From NCBI RefSeq assembly GCF_000718025.1, contig NZ_JODS01000003.1, forward strand, positions 496,001-560,000: DNA of 64,000 bases, in the 5' to 3' direction. Position 1 is the first letter of the stretch. Every line of letters begins with the position of its first letter. This document shows, piece by piece, positions 24,289-33,343 of the stretch. The notes under the pieces were generated by a model. The model did not search any database and had not been told where the DNA came from. It was given only the letters and a program-made list of their open reading frames with translations. The stretch is from Kitasatospora purpeofusca (GTDB taxonomy: Bacteria; Actinomycetota; Actinomycetes; Streptomycetales; Streptomycetaceae). The position numbers and the translations under genes were made by a program.

Positions 24289-25473
24289 GTGAATGTCCTG
24301 GATGTGCTGTTGATCGCCGCCGCGATCGGATTCGCCGTGTCGGGCTACCGGCAGGGCTTCGTGGTCGGCGTGCTGTCGGTCCTCGGCTTCCTGGGCGGCG
24401 GACTGCTCGCCGTCCAGTTGCTGCCGCTGCTGCTCGACCACCTCAGCCCCGGGACGACCGCCTCGGTGATCGCGGTGGTGGTGGTGATCGTGCTGGCGGC
24501 GATCGGCCAGGCGATCACCACGCACTTCGGCTGGAAGCTGCGCGGCCACATCGACCGCCGCCCGGCCCGGGCGCTGGACGCCGCCGGCGGCGCCGTGGTC
24601 AATGTGATCTCGATGCTGCTGGTGGCCTGGCTGATCGGCTCCGCGCTGGCCGGGACGTCCCTGCCGACCGTCTCCAAGCAGGTCCGCACCTCGGCGATCC
24701 TGGGCGGGGTCCAGGACACCCTGCCCTCCGACGCCCCCAACTGGTTCTCGGACTTCTCCAAGGTGCTCGCCCGCAACGGCTTCCCGCAGGTGTTCAACCC
24801 CTTCGAGCACGAGCCGATCACCCAGGTCGACATTCCCGATCCGACGCTGGCCGGCAGTCCCGCGGTGGCGAAGGCCCGGCAGAGCCTGGTCAAGGTCGTC
24901 GGCACCGCCACCTCCTGCGGCAAGACGCTGGAGGGCAGCGGCTTCGTCTACGCCCCGCACCGGGTGATGACCAACGCCCACGTGGTCGGCGGGGTCAACG
25001 AGCCGACCGTGCAGATCGGCGGGGTCGGCCAGCTGTACGACGCCACGGTGGTCCGCTACGACTGGCAGCGCGACATCGCCATCCTCGACGTGCCGAAGCT
25101 GAACGCGCCGGCCCTCACCTTCGCCGGCGAGGCGAAGACCAATGACAACGCGATCGTGGCGGGCTTCCCGGAGAACGGCGCCTTCAACGTCCAGCCGGCC
25201 CGTATCCGCGGCCGGATCCAGGCGAACGGACCGGACATCTACCACCGCGGCCAGGTGGTCCGCGACGTCTACTCGGTGCGCTCGCTGGTGCGCCAGGGCA
25301 ACAGCGGCGGGCCGCTGCTCACCCCGGACGGCCAGGTGTACGGGATGGTGTTCGCCAAGTCGCTGGACAGCGCGGACACCGGGTACGTGCTGACCGCGGC
25401 CGAGGTGCGCGAGGACGCCGAGCAGGGCAGCGTGGCCTCGGGCCGGGCGGACACCCAGGGCTGCGCGCTCTGA
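24289..25473 (+). CDS. marP: MarP-type periplasmic serine protease with CvpA-like membrane domain
   Basis: 394 residues from a GTG with GGGAGGG 7 bases upstream. Four membrane helices occupy residues about 1-130 (CvpA fold: VLDVLLIAAAIGFAVSGYRQ). A linker and a chymotrypsin-fold protease follow, with catalytic triad H231 (TNAHVVGG), D262 (QRDIAILDV) and S339 (RQGNSGGPLL). A cysteine pair (TATSCGK and the terminal QGCAL) is consistent with the disulfide known in Mycobacterium tuberculosis MarP, which protects against acid stress by processing the peptidoglycan hydrolase RipA. The neighbourhood (nth, CoA NUDIX, marP, then an alpha/beta hydrolase) is the mycobacterial one. Confidence 0.93.
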   Translation: MNVLDVLLIAAAIGFAVSGYRQGFVVGVLSVLGFLGGGLLAVQLLPLLLDHLSPGTTASVIAVVVVIVLAAIGQAITTHFGWKLRGHIDRRPARALDAAGGAVVNVISMLLVAWLIGSALAGTSLPTVSKQVRTSAILGGVQDTLPSDAPNWFSDFSKVLARNGFPQVFNPFEHEPITQVDIPDPTLAGSPAVAKARQSLVKVVGTATSCGKTLEGSGFVYAPHRVMTNAHVVGGVNEPTVQIGGVGQLYDATVVRYDWQRDIAILDVPKLNAPALTFAGEAKTNDNAIVAGFPENGAFNVQPARIRGRIQANGPDIYHRGQVVRDVYSVRSLVRQGNSGGPLLTPDGQVYGMVFAKSLDSADTGYVLTAAEVREDAEQGSVASGRADTQGCAL

Positions 25474-25496
25474 CCCACCGGGCCGCCGTCGGCCCG

Positions 25497-25650
25497 CCAC
25501 CGGGCCGGCTCGTGGGGCCGGCGGCGGGTCGAGGGGGCTGTGGCGGGTCGAGGGGGCTGCGGGGCTGCGGGTCCCTGGCTCTGCGGGGCTGTGAGTCCGC
25601 GGGGTTGCGGGTCCGCGGGGCTGCGGGTCCGTGGACGTGGGTCCGCGGAC
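25497..25650. repeat. GC-rich low-complexity tract GCGGGTC/GCGGGGCTGCGGGTC
   Basis: Degenerate units such as GGGTCGAGGGGGCTG (twice) and GCGGGGCTGCGGGTCC (about three) fill the space after marP. I see no gene in them. Probably slippage. Confidence 0.5.
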
Positions 25651-25659
25651 GGGGGTCGA

Positions 25660-25932
25660 TCAGGTGTCGCGGCGGAGCCGGGCACCCACCCAGCGGGCGC
25701 GCCGGCCGAGGATGCGCGGGATACCGAGCCGGTCCTGCGCCGCGCGGGGGTGGCCGTCCGGGCCGTCGAAGCCGCCGTCGTACCCACTGTCGTAGCCGTT
25801 GTCGTAACGGCGGTCGTAACCGCGGTCGTGACCGCGGCCCTCCGTCCACTCGGAACGGTGGGCGGAACGCTGCGAGCTGTCGCTGTGCTGTCGGCCGCGC
25901 GGGGCGCTGCCGCGATCGGGCATCCAGGTCAT
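25660..25932 (-). CDS. hypothetical protein with Arg/Gly/Tyr/Asp repeats
   Basis: 90 residues. The centre reads RGHDRGYDRRYDNGYDSGYD followed by GGFDGPDG, a run of six imperfect [RNS]GYD units encoded by a 12-bp DNA repeat at about 25765-25840. The C-terminus is basic (ILGRRARWVGARLRRDT). No signal peptide or family is recognised. Starts at 25932 (ATG) or 25923 (ATG) both lack a strong RBS. The protein composition, disordered and rich in Tyr, Gly and Arg, resembles condensate-forming or RNA-binding tails, but that is only a composition argument. It may also be non-coding repeat. Confidence 0.45.
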   Translation of the reverse strand: MTWMPDRGSAPRGRQHSDSSQRSAHRSEWTEGRGHDRGYDRRYDNGYDSGYDGGFDGPDGHPRAAQDRLGIPRILGRRARWVGARLRRDT

Positions 25933-26115
25933 ACCGCAATGGATGCCCCTGGGCCGACGGGGGTAACCGCCCGTCCGGCCATCAACGTGGCCTATGCGCT
26001 TGTCATATGTGCGTCACCTGAAGGGAGTTGGGACCTACGGCCTGGTTCCCCCGATCGGGTGTCGGGACCTTCTGCCCCGATCCGGGGCCCCTACGCCGCC
26101 GGGCCCCGCACCGGT

Positions 26116-27135
26116 TCAGTCCTTGTGCCGGCCGATCCAGTCCAGCAGCTCGGCCGTGAACTGCTCCGGCGCCTCCTCGTGCGGGAAGTGCCCGATCCCC
26201 GGCAGCAGCCGCCAGCGGTACGGCGCGGCCACGTACTCGCCGCCGCCCAGCGCGGTGTGCGACAGCAGCACCGGGTCCGCCGCCCCCTGGATGTGCAGGG
26301 TGGGCGCGGTGATGGGCTTCTTCATCCGGCGCGCGAACTGGATGCCGTCCGGCCGGGCCATCGAGCGCAGCAGCCACCGGTAGGGCTCGATCGAGCAGTG
26401 CGCGGTGCTGGGGATCCGGATCGCCTCCCGGTACGCGGCCACCGCCGCGCGGTCCAGCTGGTTGCGTCCGGTCCAGGCGTCCAGGTAGCGGCCGACCAGC
26501 GCGGCGTCGTCGGCGACCAGGCGGCGCTCCGGTATCCACGGCCGCTGGAAGCCCAGGATGTGCTCGAAGGCGGCCATCTGCCGCCGGTCGGTCAGCAGGG
26601 CCCGGCGGAGGTCCCGGGGGTGCGCGGCGGAGACCACGGTGAGGCTCTGGATCACCGAGGGCCGCATCACGGCGGCCACCCAGGACAGCGTGCCGCCGGA
26701 GGCGTGGCCGACCAGGTGCGCCCGGTTCTCGCCGAGGGAGCGGATCACCCCGGTGATGTCCAGCGCGAGGTTGCCCGGGTCGTAGCCGCGGGGGGTGCGG
26801 TCGCTGCCGCCGATGCCGCGCAGGTCCAGGGCGACGGCCCGGTAGCCGGCCTCGGCGAGTGCGGTCAGCTGGTGGCGCCAGGCCCACCAGTACTGCGGCC
26901 AGCCGTGGACCAGCAGGACCAGCGGGCCCTCGCCGAGTTCGGCGATGTGGAAGCGGGCGCCGTTGGCGGCGAGGTCGCGGTGGGTCCACGGTCCGGCCTG
27001 CCGGACGTCCCAGGGGGCCGGAGGCGTGCCCTGGACGTCGCCGCCGTCACCGGGGGAGGTGCCGACGGACCCGGAGGCGGTGTCGCCGGAACCGGCGGAC
27101 GGCTGTGCGGGCACGGGCTTCTGGTCGAGCGACAT
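26116..27135 (-). CDS. epoxide-hydrolase-like alpha/beta hydrolase with altered nucleophile position
   Basis: 339 residues. A 45-residue Ser/Gly/Pro-rich N-terminus precedes the core: oxyanion motif HGWPQYWWAWRHQ, DLRGIGGSDRTPRGYD, and the acid/base end IQGAADPVLLS (Asp) and LPGIGHFPHEE (His). The nucleophile elbow, GHDxGG in epoxide hydrolases and in the streptomycete homologues I recall, reads LVGHASGGTLSW, putting Ala145 where the Asp should be and Ser146 one place later. Long stretches (GFQRPWIPERRL, STAHCSIEPYRWLLRS) match that subfamily closely. Either Ser146 acts in its place or the protein is no longer a hydrolase. It lies near marP as in relatives. Confidence 0.85.
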   Translation of the reverse strand: MSLDQKPVPAQPSAGSGDTASGSVGTSPGDGGDVQGTPPAPWDVRQAGPWTHRDLAANGARFHIAELGEGPLVLLVHGWPQYWWAWRHQLTALAEAGYRAVALDLRGIGGSDRTPRGYDPGNLALDITGVIRSLGENRAHLVGHASGGTLSWVAAVMRPSVIQSLTVVSAAHPRDLRRALLTDRRQMAAFEHILGFQRPWIPERRLVADDAALVGRYLDAWTGRNQLDRAAVAAYREAIRIPSTAHCSIEPYRWLLRSMARPDGIQFARRMKKPITAPTLHIQGAADPVLLSHTALGGGEYVAAPYRWRLLPGIGHFPHEEAPEQFTAELLDWIGRHKD

Positions 27136-27242
27136 ACCGAGAGCGTGTCACATCCGCGCGCCGGACACGCGCCCGGCACTCGCACTCGGGCCGTTCGGGC
27201 CCGCCGAGCACCGGCCGCGCGTCCACGACGCGGTCGCCGGGC

Positions 27243-27719
27243 CTACGGGATGCGGCCCAGGGCGCGGTCGATCTCCTCCTTGGTGGCGGGACGCGGCCGC
27301 GCGTTCTTCAGGACGTCGGCGGTCTTCTGCGCGCCCTCGATGGTGCGGACCGGCTTCTCGATCTTCTTGAACGAACGCAGCGCCAGCAGGCCCAGCAGCA
27401 CGGCCAGCAGCAGGTACGCGCCGGCCACGACCAGGAACGACCAGCCGAGCGAGAGGCCCAGCGCGTGGATGCCGAACGCCGCGGCGGCGCTGAGCATCGG
27501 GACGGCGGCCAGGGCCACCACACCGGCGACAGCCAGCGAGACGCCGCCGGAGACACCGCGCTTGACGTCGGCGCGGATCTCGGCCTTGGCGAGCGCGATC
27601 TCGTCGTGGACCAGGGCGGACAGGTCGGCGGTGGCCGCGGCGAACAGCTGCCCCACCGAACGCTCGCCCTCATAGGGCGCCCGGCCGTTGCTGGACGGGT
27701 CTGCGGCTCCTGCGGGCAT
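27243..27719 (-). CDS. phage holin family / DUF1469 membrane protein
   Basis: 158 residues from an ATG at 27719 with AGGAGAA. The amphipathic N-terminal helix (GQLFAAATADLSALVHDEIA, then LAKAEIRADVKRGV) and two adjacent membrane helices (VSLAVAGVVALAAVPMLSA and WSFLVVAGAYLLLAVLLGLL) are the Actinobacterial holin-X/DUF1469 pattern. The charged C-terminal tail ends in ATKEEIDRALGRIP. In spite of the name, there is no evidence for a phage lysis role; it is a conserved chromosomal gene next to nhaA and marP. Confidence 0.9.
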   Translation of the reverse strand: MPAGAADPSSNGRAPYEGERSVGQLFAAATADLSALVHDEIALAKAEIRADVKRGVSGGVSLAVAGVVALAAVPMLSAAAAFGIHALGLSLGWSFLVVAGAYLLLAVLLGLLALRSFKKIEKPVRTIEGAQKTADVLKNARPRPATKEEIDRALGRIP

Positions 27720-27919
27720 CAGCGGTTCTCCTCTTCGGCCGTGCGGCGAGTGACGCCGCCGCACGGTGCGGCTCCCCGGTGGTTCCGGGTACCGGGGCGG
27801 GCCCGGTGGCGTCGGTGGACTGTCGACAGTTCAGAATCATGCCCCTACCGGACGAGCGGACACCACTCCGGGGGGCCCGGCGAGGGACGTGTTCCGGGCA
27901 GGTCCGGCCCGGGCCCGGC

Positions 27920-29323
<1,404 letters not shown>

Positions 29324-29421
29324 GGACGGCCTCCTGGGGGCGGGGACGGTGTACGGAGATGCACCGGTGGTGCATTGCCGACCAGACTTCCCGGCTCGCC
29401 CTGTGACGCGAATCTTGATGC

Positions 29422-29447
29422 GTCGTTGACAGTATAACGGGAACGAC
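29422..29447. promoter_or_regulatory. inverted repeat GTCGTT-N14-AACGAC around a -10-like element upstream of nhaA
   Basis: GTCGTT at 29422-29427 and AACGAC at 29442-29447 flank the minus-strand hexamer TATACT (29431-29436), about 100 bases upstream of the nhaA start. This is an AT-rich island in a GC-rich region, so a promoter with an overlapping operator is likely. I could not place a convincing -35. Confidence 0.45.
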
Positions 29448-29699
29448 AAGGCGAGATCCGGATTGTCATACTTCAGGACCTAAGCCTGGGTGGCCTGTTG
29501 TGCACCCGTCCGTACGGCCGATCGGCACCCGAACGGAGTCGGCGGCGTGCAGACGGGTGAACGGCTCTCTATCGTCGACCGCAGGGCCCGGCCGAGGTCG
29601 GAGCCCCGGTCCAGGGGATTTCCCCGGGTCCCTCACCTTCGCGCTGTGGAGGCGCCGCCATGCCCAGACCGCCCCTCTTATCCTTCCGTTCGTATACGT

Positions 29700-29815
29700 C
29701 TCGTGGGTCCTGTCCGTGCTGCGGGCGTCGTTCGTCCTGCGGGTCCCGTGCGTTCTGCGCGCCGCTTTCGTCCTGCGCACCGCGTTCGTCCTGCGCGCCT
29801 CGCACGTCCCGGCCC
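29700..29815. repeat. degenerate tandem repeats of TTCGTCCTGCG
   Basis: The stretch upstream of the second serine hydrolase contains about nine imperfect 12- to 15-base units such as TTCGTCCTGCGG, GTTCTGCGCGCCG and TTCGTCCTGCGCACCG. All frames stay open, but none reads as a recognisable protein. The remaining part of 29448-29835 (apart from a TTGTCATACTTCAGG AT-rich patch at 29464) shows nothing else. Confidence 0.6.
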
Positions 29816-29835
29816 GGCCGCCGGAGCGCCCTCCG

Positions 29836-31026
29836 ATGAATGCCCCGCTGTACGGCCCGCCCGACCCCGAACTCGACCGCCTGCTCCGCCCGCTGTTCCG
29901 CGCCGCCGCACCGGCCGGTGGCGCCGCCGTCGTGGTGATCCGCGGCGACGAGCGGACCGTCGCCTGCCGAGGCCACGCCGTCCGCTCCACCGAACGCCCG
30001 GTCCGCGCCGACACCCGCTTCGAACTCGGCTCCGTCACCAAGACGTTCACCGGCCTGCTGCTGGCCGAGATGGCCGCCCGGGGCGAGGTCGGCTACGACG
30101 ATCCGATCGACCGCTACCTGCCCGCGGACGCCGCCCCCGGCTACCCGCAGGAGCGCCCGATCACCCTGCTCCACCTGGCCACCCACACCTCCGGCCTGCC
30201 CCGGCTGCCGGACGGGGTGCTGCCCGGACAGGTCCCGCGCTGGTTCACCCGTCCCTACGCCACCTTCGGGCCGGCGCACCTGCTGCGGGCGCTGCCCCGG
30301 ACGGCGGTGCGCGGCACGCCGGGCACCCAGGTCCGGTACTCCAACCTCGGCTGCGGGCTGCTCGGCCTGCTGCTCGCCAACGCGGCCGGGCAGCGGTACG
30401 ACGATCTGCTCGCCGCCCGGGTCTGCGGGCCGCTCGGTCTGATGGACACCTCCTGCGGCCCCGGCCGGGAGGAGGACGCCGGATACCGGCGCGGGCGCAG
30501 GGTGCCGTCCTTCCGGCTGCCCGCCCTGCCGGGCGCCGCCGCGCTCCGCTCCACCGCGGACGACATGCTCCGCTACCTCCAGGCCCACCTCGCGCTGGAC
30601 GCCGTTCCGCTCCCCGAGCGGGCCGACGCGGCGGCGCTGCGGACGGCGCTGAACGAGGTGCGGCGCCCGCGCACCGACGGGCGGCGCGGCGGGCCGCGGA
30701 TCTGCCTGGGGTGGAACCACCGCGCCCTTCCGGCGGGGGTGGCGGAACCGCGGGCGGCCGGGAAGCCGGTGCTGCCGGTGCCCGCGGCGTCCGACGGGGC
30801 AGCGTCCGACGGGGCGGGACCCGACGGGGCGGGGTCGGTCGAGACCGGTGAGGTGGTCTACCACGTGGGTGCCGCCCGGCGGTCCACCGCCTTCGTCGGG
30901 TTCAGCCCCCGGGCCCAGGTGGGCCTGGCGGTCCTGGCCGGCGGACAGCCGCTGCGCAGCCGCGCCCTGGTGCAGAGCGCGCACGAGACCCTGCGCGTGC
31001 TGATCGCCGAATTCGGCGAGAGCTGA
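29836..31026 (+). CDS. beta-lactamase-family serine hydrolase (PF00144)
   Basis: 396 residues from the ATG at 29836, with GGAG about 10 bases upstream. The motifs are SxxK in FELGSVTKTFTGLLLAEM, HTSG (LATHTSGLPRL), and YSN in VRYSNLGCGLLG. The third box is HVGAARRSTAFVGFS, an HxG-like element. There is no signal peptide with this start, although a hydrophobic stretch (VYVSWVLSVLRASFVLR) upstream would be attached if translation began at 29500; the repeats there argue against it. It shares the class C/D-peptidase fold with the gene at 2455 but is clearly not a recent duplicate. Substrate unknown. Confidence 0.85.
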   Translation: MNAPLYGPPDPELDRLLRPLFRAAAPAGGAAVVVIRGDERTVACRGHAVRSTERPVRADTRFELGSVTKTFTGLLLAEMAARGEVGYDDPIDRYLPADAAPGYPQERPITLLHLATHTSGLPRLPDGVLPGQVPRWFTRPYATFGPAHLLRALPRTAVRGTPGTQVRYSNLGCGLLGLLLANAAGQRYDDLLAARVCGPLGLMDTSCGPGREEDAGYRRGRRVPSFRLPALPGAAALRSTADDMLRYLQAHLALDAVPLPERADAAALRTALNEVRRPRTDGRRGGPRICLGWNHRALPAGVAEPRAAGKPVLPVPAASDGAASDGAGPDGAGSVETGEVVYHVGAARRSTAFVGFSPRAQVGLAVLAGGQPLRSRALVQSAHETLRVLIAEFGES

Positions 31027-31048
31027 CCGCCGGACCTGTTCCGGAGCC

Positions 31049-31088
31049 GACGGTGCCCCGGGCGGTAGCTACCGCCCGGGGCACCGTC
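31049..31088. terminator. 40-bp perfect palindrome between convergent genes
   Basis: Arms 31049-31068 and 31069-31088 are exact reverse complements with no spacer (centre GGTAG/CTACC). It separates the serine hydrolase from the convergent acsA gene and can terminate in both directions. Confidence 0.9.
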
Positions 31089-31155
31089 GTGCCTGCTGCA
31101 CCGCGCCGCCTTCAGGGAGTGGCGCGGAGCAGCGGCCGAGGTCGGACCTCCTGGA

Positions 31156-33111
31156 TCAGCCCTCGGAACCGGCCGGCGGGAGCTGGGCCTGGATGAGGTT
31201 CATCACGGTGGAGTCGGCGAGGGTGGTGGTGTCACCGATCTCGCGGCCCTCGGCGATGTCGCGCAGCAGGCGGCGCATGATCTTGCCGGAGCGGGTCTTC
31301 GGCAGCTCGCCGACGACCTTGATCTGCTTCGGCTTGGCGATCGGGCCGAGGGTGCGGCCGACGTGCGCCCGCAGCTCCTCGACCAGCTCCGGGCTGTCGG
31401 TGGCGGTGCCGCGCAGGATGACGAAGGCGACGATCGCCTGGCCGGTGGTGGCGTCGGTGGCGCCGACGACCGCCGACTCGGCCACCGAGGGGTGCCCGAC
31501 CAGCGCCGACTCGACCTCGGTGGTCGAGATGTTGTGGCCGGAGACCAGCATGACGTCGTCGACCCGGCCGAGCAGCCAGATGTCGCCGTCCTCGTCCTTC
31601 TTGGCACCGTCGCCGGCGAAGTAGCGGCCCTCGAAGCGCGACCAGTAGGTGTCGATGTAGCGCTGGTCGTCGCCCCAGATGGTGCGCAGCATGGAGGGCC
31701 ACGGCTCGGTGAGCACGAGGTAGCCGCCGGAGCCGTTGGCGACCTCGGTGCCGTTGTCGTCGACCACGGTGGCCGCGATGCCGGGCAGCGCGCGCTGGGC
31801 GGAGCCGGGCTTGGTCTCGGTGACACCGGGCAGCGGGCTGATCATGATGGCGCCGGTCTCGGTCTGCCACCAGGTGTCCACGATCGGGGCGGTGGAGGCG
31901 CCGATGTGCTCGCGGTACCAGATCCAGGCCTCGGGGTTGATCGGCTCGCCGACGCTGCCCAGCACCCGCAGGGAGGACAGGTCGAACTTGGCGGGGATGT
32001 CGTCGCCCCACTTCATGAAGGTGCGGATCGCGGTGGGCGCCGTGTAGAGGATGGTGACGCCGTACTTCTGCACGATCTCCCAGAACCGGCCCTGGTGGGG
32101 AGTGTCGGGGGTGCCCTCGTAGATGACCTGGGTGGCGCCGTTGGAGAGCGGGCCGTAGACGATGTACGAGTGCCCGGTGACCCAGCCGATGTCGGCGGTG
32201 CACCAGTAGACGTCGCTCTCCGGCTTGAGGTCGAAGACGGCGTGGTGGGTGTAGCTGGCCTGGGTGAGGTAGCCGCCGGTGGTGTGCAGGATGCCCTTGG
32301 GCTTCCCGGTGGTGCCGGAGGTGTAGAGGATGAACAGCGGGTGCTCGGCCTCGTGTGCCTCGGGGGTGTGCTCGGTGGACTGGCGGGCGGTGAGCTCGTG
32401 CCACCACACGTCCCGGCCCTCGGTCCAGGCGGTGTCCTGGCCGGTGCGGCGCACGACCAGGACGTGCTCGACGCCCTCGGCCTTGGTGAGGGCCTCGTCG
32501 ATGGCGGGCTTGAGGGCGGAGGGCTTGCCGCGCCGGTAGCCGCCGTCGGCGGTGATGACGAGCTTGGCCCGGGCGTCCTGGATGCGGGAGGCGACGGCGT
32601 CGGCCGAGAAGCCGCCGAAGACCACGGAGTGCGTGGCACCGATGCGGGCGCAGGCGAGCATCGAGACGACGGCCTCGGGGATCATCGGCAGGTAGATCGC
32701 GACGCGGTCGCCCTTGGTGACGCCGAGTTCGAGCAGGGCGTTGGCGGCCTGGGAGACCTCGTCCTTGAGCTGGGCGTAGGTGATGGAGCGGCCGTCGCCG
32801 GGCTCGCCCTCGAAGTGGATGGCGACGCGGTCGCCGTGACCGGCCTCGACGTGGCGGTCCACGCAGTTGTAGGCGATGTTGAGCTTGCCGTCGGCGAACC
32901 ACTTCGCGAAGGGCGGGTTGGACCAGTCGAGCGTCTGCGTGGGCTCGACGGCCCAGGTGAGGCGGCGGGCCTGCTCGGCCCAGAAGCCGAGGCGGTCCTC
33001 GGATGCCTGGGCGTACGCGGCCGCGGTGACGTTGGCGGCTGCGGCGAGCTCTGCCGGCGGGGCGAAACGCCGCTCCTCCTTGAGCAGGTTGGCCAGGCTC
33101 TCGTTGCTCAA
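31156..33111 (-). CDS. acsA: acetyl-CoA synthetase
   Basis: 651 residues, the usual length. I choose the TTG at 33111 because GAGGAG lies 6 bases upstream and the resulting start (LSNESLANLLKEERRF) matches the streptomycete proteins; an ATG 21 bases upstream lacks a site. Adenylation motifs are ILYTSGTTGKPKG, DTWWQTETG, and YFAGDGAKKDEDGDIWLLGR. The regulatory/catalytic lysine is K610 in PKTRSGKIMRR, the target of reversible acetylation in this family. It activates acetate to acetyl-CoA. It is monocistronic, ending at a palindromic terminator. Confidence 0.97.
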   Translation of the reverse strand: MSNESLANLLKEERRFAPPAELAAAANVTAAAYAQASEDRLGFWAEQARRLTWAVEPTQTLDWSNPPFAKWFADGKLNIAYNCVDRHVEAGHGDRVAIHFEGEPGDGRSITYAQLKDEVSQAANALLELGVTKGDRVAIYLPMIPEAVVSMLACARIGATHSVVFGGFSADAVASRIQDARAKLVITADGGYRRGKPSALKPAIDEALTKAEGVEHVLVVRRTGQDTAWTEGRDVWWHELTARQSTEHTPEAHEAEHPLFILYTSGTTGKPKGILHTTGGYLTQASYTHHAVFDLKPESDVYWCTADIGWVTGHSYIVYGPLSNGATQVIYEGTPDTPHQGRFWEIVQKYGVTILYTAPTAIRTFMKWGDDIPAKFDLSSLRVLGSVGEPINPEAWIWYREHIGASTAPIVDTWWQTETGAIMISPLPGVTETKPGSAQRALPGIAATVVDDNGTEVANGSGGYLVLTEPWPSMLRTIWGDDQRYIDTYWSRFEGRYFAGDGAKKDEDGDIWLLGRVDDVMLVSGHNISTTEVESALVGHPSVAESAVVGATDATTGQAIVAFVILRGTATDSPELVEELRAHVGRTLGPIAKPKQIKVVGELPKTRSGKIMRRLLRDIAEGREIGDTTTLADSTVMNLIQAQLPPAGSEG

Positions 33112-33257
33112 CGCGCACTCCTCATGAGTCATGATCGGGGTCGTTTCCCGTGCGTGGGGATTGTCCCGTGTGTCCCAGCGCACAGCTCACCAGGCGAAGA
33201 GGTCAGTTGACAAGAGGCTCTGGCTAATTGGTGTAGACCTTTGATCGCTCGTCGAAC

Positions 33258-33338
33258 GGCCGCCCGAGGTCGGAGGCGTCTCGGGCGGCCCGAGGAGGTG
33301 GGCCCGCGTCCTTGGCCCGCCCGGCTGGACGCGGGCCC
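33258..33338. terminator. two successive hairpins between acsA and the SulP gene
   Basis: GGCCGCCCGAG with CTCGGGCGGCC (33258-33268 and 33280-33290) and GGGCCCGCGTCC with GGACGCGGGCCC (33300-33311 and 33327-33338) lie just after the SulP-carbonic anhydrase stop on the minus strand and upstream of acsA. Confidence 0.75.
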
Positions 33339-33343
33339 GGCTC

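Noticed and set aside
27243..27719. Prophage holin
   Set aside because: The domain name is misleading; this is a conserved chromosomal DUF1469-type membrane protein between marP and nhaA, with no phage genes nearby.
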